A program made the translations under genes and the position numbers. A stretch of 64,000 nt of DNA from Acetanaerobacterium elongatum (GTDB lineage Bacteria > Bacillota > Clostridia > Oscillospirales > Ruminococcaceae): the NCBI RefSeq assembly GCF_900103835.1, contig NZ_FNID01000007.1, positions 1 through 64,000 of the forward strand, in the 5' to 3' direction. Below, piece after piece: positions 60,448 to 64,000 of this stretch. The notes under the pieces were generated by a model. The model saw only the letters and a list, made by a program, of their open reading frames with translations. It had not been told where the DNA came from and searched no databases. The stretch's first letter is position 1, and each line of letters opens with the position of its first letter.

Positions 60448-61392
60448 CTATTTCTTCTTGATAACCTCTTTGGCCTTATTGGCAATATTCTCTGCCGATA
60501 AGCCATAGAGCTTGAGGAGCTCGGTGGCAGCGCCGGAGGTACCAAACTCATCGTTTACGCCCACACGAATCATCGGAGTGGGGCAGTTCTCTGACAGAAT
60601 CTCGGCTACCGCACCGCCAAGACCGCCGATAATGTTGTGTTCCTCTGCGGTTACAATAGCGCCGGTTTCTTTTGCCGCTTTGATGACGAGTTCTTTATCA
60701 ATAGGTTTAATGGTGTGGATATTGATTACGCGGGCGCTGATACCCTCGGTGGTTAGAGCCTCTGCTGCCTTTAACGCCTCCGAAACCATGAGGCCGGTGG
60801 CGATAATGGTAACGTCCTTGCCATCCTTTAGGGTTACGCCCTTGCCGATTTCAAACTGGTAGTTTTCGCTGTTAACCACCGGCACCGCGAGCCTGCCGAA
60901 ACGCAGGTAAACGGGGCCTTTATACTGCGCGGCAGCTTTCACCGCAGCCTTCGCCTCAATATCATCAGCGGGATTGATGATAACCATACCCGGAATGGTG
61001 CGCATCAGCGCGATATCCTCGTTGCACTGGTGGGTGGCGCCGTCTTCGCCAACAGAAATGCCCGCATGGGTGGCGCCAATCTTTACGTTTAAATGAGGAT
61101 AGCCGATTGAGTTACGAACCTGATCAAAAGCGCGGCCTGCCGCAAACATGGCGAAGGTGCTGGCGAATACTACCTTACCGGTAGCTGCAAGCCCTGCCGC
61201 AATACCCATCATGTTGGATTCGGCAATACCGCAGTCTACAAAACGTTCGGGGCACTTCTTTTTAAACGTAATGGTTTTGGTGGCCTTAGCAAGGTCGGCG
61301 TCCAACACAAAAAGGTTGGGCATGGTATCGGAAAGCTCGGCAAGCGCCTCGCCGTAACTGTCTCGGGTAGCCTTTTTTATAACATCTGCCAT
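60448..61392 (-). CDS. Transketolase, C-terminal subunit
   Basis: A 314-residue subunit equivalent to the pyrimidine-binding and C-terminal domains of full-length transketolase: ADLAKATKTITF, GIAESNMMGIAAGLAATGK, HAGISVGEDGATHQCNEDIA and AEEHNIIGGLGGAVAE. It works with the N-terminal subunit encoded upstream to transfer two-carbon units in the pentose phosphate pathway. Splitting into two genes is usual in Clostridia and archaea. Confidence 0.93.
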   Translation of the reverse strand: MADVIKKATRDSYGEALAELSDTMPNLFVLDADLAKATKTITFKKKCPERFVDCGIAESNMMGIAAGLAATGKVVFASTFAMFAAGRAFDQVRNSIGYPHLNVKIGATHAGISVGEDGATHQCNEDIALMRTIPGMVIINPADDIEAKAAVKAAAQYKGPVYLRFGRLAVPVVNSENYQFEIGKGVTLKDGKDVTIIATGLMVSEALKAAEALTTEGISARVINIHTIKPIDKELVIKAAKETGAIVTAEEHNIIGGLGGAVAEILSENCPTPMIRVGVNDEFGTSGAATELLKLYGLSAENIANKAKEVIKKK

Positions 61393-61516
61393 ATTATAAT
61401 CATCTCTTTCTGTTTGTTGTCGGGGAATTGATATCTTCGGTCAATCGGAAGAACAAGCCCAAAAGGGTTAGCAAGCTTATCGTTGAACCGCCTATACTAA
61501 TTCTCAATCTTAATAA

Positions 61517-62362
61517 TTATGCGTTTTCAAGTGCCGCAAGCGCTGCCTTCAGCTCGCCCATAGCCTGCTCGTACTGCTCGGCATTGGGTGCGGTGCCATG
61601 CCAGTCTACATTGTTTTCCATAAATGACACACCCTTGCCCTTTACTGACTTGCAGATGATGGCCGTAGGTTTTCCCGTTATCGTCTTTGCTTCAGAAACG
61701 GCCTTCTCGATATCATCGAAACAGTTGCCGTTGATCTCGATTACATGGAACCCAAAGGCTGCAAACTTCTCGGGAATGGGGTACGGAGAGCAAACCTCCG
61801 TGATGGCGCCATCAATCTGAAGGTTGTTGTTATCAACAATCACGCAGAGGTTATCCAGCTTTCTATGGGCAGCAAACATCGAGGCCTCCCAAACCTGCCC
61901 CTCTTCCAGCTCGCCGTCGCCAAGAATAGCGTATACGCGATAGCTCTCACCCGAAAGCTTTGCGGAAAGAGCCATACCGCAGGCGGCGGAGATGCCCTGC
62001 CCCAGCGAACCGGTCGTCATGTCAACGCCGGGAGCGCTCTTCATATCGGGGTGGCCCTGCAAAATCTCGTGCGGTTTTCTGAGCCTCTTCAACTCTTCAA
62101 CGGGGAAATAGCCGCGATTTGCAAGCACCGAGTAAAGGCCGGGCGCACAATGCCCTTTAGAAAGCACCAGCCGGTCACGGTCGGGCTTAGCGGGGTTTTT
62201 AGGGTCGATATTCATCTCGCTGAAATAGAGATAGGTCAACACATCGGTAATGGATAGCGATCCGCCCGGATGCCCGCTTTTGGCGTTGAAGGTGCCTTCG
62301 ATGACACCCATCCGAACCTTACAGGCCGTTTTTTGAAGTTCCAGCTTCTTTTTTGAATCCAT
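61517..62362 (-). CDS. Transketolase, N-terminal subunit
   Basis: A 281-residue TPP-binding subunit: SGHPGGSLSITDVLTYLYF near residue 30-48, DRLVLSKGHCAPGLYS, GSLGQGISAACGMAL and the TPP motif GDGELEEGQVWEASMFAA ... NNLQIDG. GGAGGACAG precedes the ATG at 62362. It lies 124 bases upstream of its partner on the same strand. Confidence 0.93.
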   Translation of the reverse strand: MDSKKKLELQKTACKVRMGVIEGTFNAKSGHPGGSLSITDVLTYLYFSEMNIDPKNPAKPDRDRLVLSKGHCAPGLYSVLANRGYFPVEELKRLRKPHEILQGHPDMKSAPGVDMTTGSLGQGISAACGMALSAKLSGESYRVYAILGDGELEEGQVWEASMFAAHRKLDNLCVIVDNNNLQIDGAITEVCSPYPIPEKFAAFGFHVIEINGNCFDDIEKAVSEAKTITGKPTAIICKSVKGKGVSFMENNVDWHGTAPNAEQYEQAMGELKAALAALENA

Positions 62363-62480
62363 TTTTCTGTCCTCCGTTTGAATAGTGATGTTAGGCTATG
62401 TCTGTAAGACGTTAAAAGTATCTTTTGCTGTGTTGAAGTGGTAGAACGCGTTGCATAATTTAAAAACATAGCCTTATATT

Positions 62481-63296
62481 TTACCGGCATAGCCGTTCAA
62501 TATGCTCCAGCAGTTCGGCCACTGCGCCCTGCCTGTAATCGCAAACCACAAGGTCTGCCCGCTTTTTCAAGTCCTCCGGGGCGTTGCCGGCAAACGTGCC
62601 GATACCTGCAACTTCTACCATCTCGGCATCGTTATAAAAGTCGCCTATTGCAGCGGTATTCTCCATTCTGATGTTCATCAGCTCAGCCAGGTGGATAAGT
62701 CCTGTTCCCTTATTTACCCCTTTGGGCAGAATCTCGAAGTATTTGGGGCTTGATTTTACAAACACCGCAGAATCAGGAAAACCGTTCTTGTATACATAGG
62801 CTTCCAATCGCTCAATCTTCTCGGGGTCGTCGGCAAAGATCGCCTTAGACCAGTTGTGCGGCGCGTTTCTTTCGGTAGCGTAGCTGAACTCAATATTTTC
62901 AATCACTGTGTGCTCCACTATGTAGGGGTTGTTCTGTAGCACATAGGTTTCTATCCCTACAAACGACTCGCAACCCACATCGGGGAACTGGTCAAGCAGA
63001 TGATAGACATACTGCTCCGCCTCGAGCGATAAAAAGGCATCAAACAGAATCTTGTTATCGATATAATCATATACCATCGAGCCGTTTGATACAATTACCG
63101 GGATATCGAGCTTAAGCATCTCCACATACGGCTTGGCTGACATAACGGACCGGCCTGTTGCAATGGTAAAATGCCCGCCCTTGGCCTTAAAACGGCTGAT
63201 CGCTTCAGAATTCCTTTGTAAAACCTTATGTTCTTCATCCAATAGGGTTCCGTCCATATCCGAAACCACCAGAAAATCCTCTATACGTTTAGCCAT
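62481..63296 (-). CDS. Cof-type HAD phosphatase
   Basis: A 271-residue sugar-phosphatase-like HAD protein: VVSDMDGTLLDEEHKV (motif I) near residue 10, TIATGRSVMSAKPYVEMLKL, IVSNGSMVYDY (motif II), and GDFYNDAEMVEVAGIGTFAGNA (motif IV) near 225. Likely dephosphorylates sugar or cofactor phosphates. The ATG at 63296 sits three bases after the pseudouridine synthase stop, so translation is probably coupled. Confidence 0.85.
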   Translation of the reverse strand: MAKRIEDFLVVSDMDGTLLDEEHKVLQRNSEAISRFKAKGGHFTIATGRSVMSAKPYVEMLKLDIPVIVSNGSMVYDYIDNKILFDAFLSLEAEQYVYHLLDQFPDVGCESFVGIETYVLQNNPYIVEHTVIENIEFSYATERNAPHNWSKAIFADDPEKIERLEAYVYKNGFPDSAVFVKSSPKYFEILPKGVNKGTGLIHLAELMNIRMENTAAIGDFYNDAEMVEVAGIGTFAGNAPEDLKKRADLVVCDYRQGAVAELLEHIERLCR

Positions 63297-63299
63297 CGG

Positions 63300-64000
63300 C
63301 TACCCCCTGTTAATTTTGCTTAAAAAAGCTGTAAAATACTCCGGCAGCTCGGTTTCAAACTGCAGCCACTCTTTTGTGACGGGGTGAACAAACCCAAGGC
63401 ACCTTGCGTGCAGGCACTGGCCCTGCAGCTCTTGTATGACCTTTGCGGGGCCATAGAGCTCATCGCCCGCAACCGGATGACCGATGTAGGCCATATGCAC
63501 GCGGATTTGATGGGTTCTGCCGGTTTCAAGCTTTACCCGAATGTGAGTAAAGCCGTTATATCGCGCGATAACCCGATAGTGGGTAACCGCATTTTTTGAA
63601 TTCTTCTCGGTGACCGCCATCTTCTTGCGGTGTACCGGATGCCTGCCGATGGGGGCGTTGATTGTTCCCTCATCATCCTTTAGCGTACCATATACCACGG
63701 CCTCATATTCCCGCAAAAAGGAGTGTTCTTTAATCTGCTGTGCTAAGAAGTTATGTGCGTAATCGTTCTTGGCTACCATTAACAGCCCGCTGGTATCCTT
63801 ATCAATACGATGCACGATGCCCGGCCTTGCCACGCCGTTAATACCGGAGAGGCTGTCTCCACAGTGGTAGAGCAGCGCGTTTACCAGTGTGCCGCTATAG
63901 TTACCTGCCGCGGGATGAACCACCATCCCCTTTGGTTTGTTGACAACAATAACATCGGCATCCTCATAGACAATATCAAGTGACGTAGCTTCCGGCACAA
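63300..64000 (-). CDS. RluA-family pseudouridine synthase, partial
   Basis: The frame is open to the right edge, giving 233 residues of the C-terminal catalytic part. HRIDKDTSGLLMVAK near residue 65 contains the catalytic aspartate; GRTHQIRVHMAYIGHPVAGDELYG is the second conserved block. The upstream S4 domain is outside the window. RluD, RluC or a paralogue cannot be distinguished from the part shown. Confidence 0.9.
   Translation of the reverse strand, partial: VPEATSLDIVYEDADVIVVNKPKGMVVHPAAGNYSGTLVNALLYHCGDSLSGINGVARPGIVHRIDKDTSGLLMVAKNDYAHNFLAQQIKEHSFLREYEAVVYGTLKDDEGTINAPIGRHPVHRKKMAVTEKNSKNAVTHYRVIARYNGFTHIRVKLETGRTHQIRVHMAYIGHPVAGDELYGPAKVIQELQGQCLHARCLGFVHPVTKEWLQFETELPEYFTAFLSKINRG

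Noticed and set aside
1-64000. CRISPR arrays, tRNA/rRNA genes, prophage or integrative-element attachment sites
   Set aside because: No regularly spaced direct repeats, tRNA T-loop sequences, rRNA segments or phage genes were recognised on reading both strands; only IS remnants and palindromic repeats were seen.

Overview
The window comes from a spore-forming, anaerobic member of the Clostridia. The sequence-level reasons are the adjacent spoIIGA and sigE genes, a T-box leader, a TPP riboswitch, 2-oxoacid:ferredoxin oxidoreductase genes, a rubrerythrin, the DapL route to diaminopimelate, split transketolase subunits and strong GGAGG-type ribosome binding sites. The moderate base composition and gene content fit Oscillospirales (Ruminococcaceae-like) best, but that placement is inference. 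Most of the window is ordinary chromosome, with genes mainly on the minus strand. No prophage, CRISPR array, tRNA or rRNA was seen.

Layout. 1-1440: edge of a transposase gene, then a promoter, TPP riboswitch and thiT. 1436-9126 (minus): Na+/solute symporter, phenylacetate-CoA ligase, iorA, iorB, second phenylacetate-CoA ligase, tandem-ACT protein and FlK-type thioesterase, an aryl-acid/aromatic amino acid module. 9333-13007: mntP and a P-type ATPase behind a long structured leader that looks like an uncharacterised riboswitch. 13008-14652: sigE/spoIIGA. 14829-17503: XRE-cupin regulator plus acyl-CoA synthetase behind a T-box with an apparent AUC (isoleucine) specifier. 17513-21516: HAD phosphatase, PadR-DUF1700-DUF4097 operon, AI-2E family transporter. 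21581-25528: metF, a separate MetH activation domain and a truncated metH. 25626-32892: dapL, dapF, gpsA, plsY, der, a DUF512 protein and rpmF. 32932-39353: yceD, an M13 peptidase, a small P-loop protein, pgi, a D-Ala-D-Ala carboxypeptidase and an HPr-like protein without the catalytic histidine. 39671-49601: mtaB and purL (plus), FMN-binding protein and iron alcohol dehydrogenase (minus), O-antigen ligase-like protein, HD protein and tcdA (plus). 49745-50850: a 47-residue Asn-rich protein, a decayed IS256-type element and an orphan FeoB-associated protein. 50948-58861: NYN protein, S1 protein, GNAT, an RHH-regulated ABC exporter, patatin and TRIC-family protein. 59175-64000: rubrerythrin with two unknown downstream genes, split transketolase, Cof phosphatase and a truncated RluA-family pseudouridine synthase.

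How it fits together. The most coherent inference is that two units interconvert carboxylic acids and amino acids: acid uptake, acyl-CoA ligation, ferredoxin-dependent 2-oxoacid formation or decarboxylation, with ACT and T-box sensing of the amino acid product. Two families of short palindromic repeats were found by reading intergenic DNA: four copies of one and two copies of another. One member of the second family supplies the last codons of a phenylacetate-CoA ligase gene.
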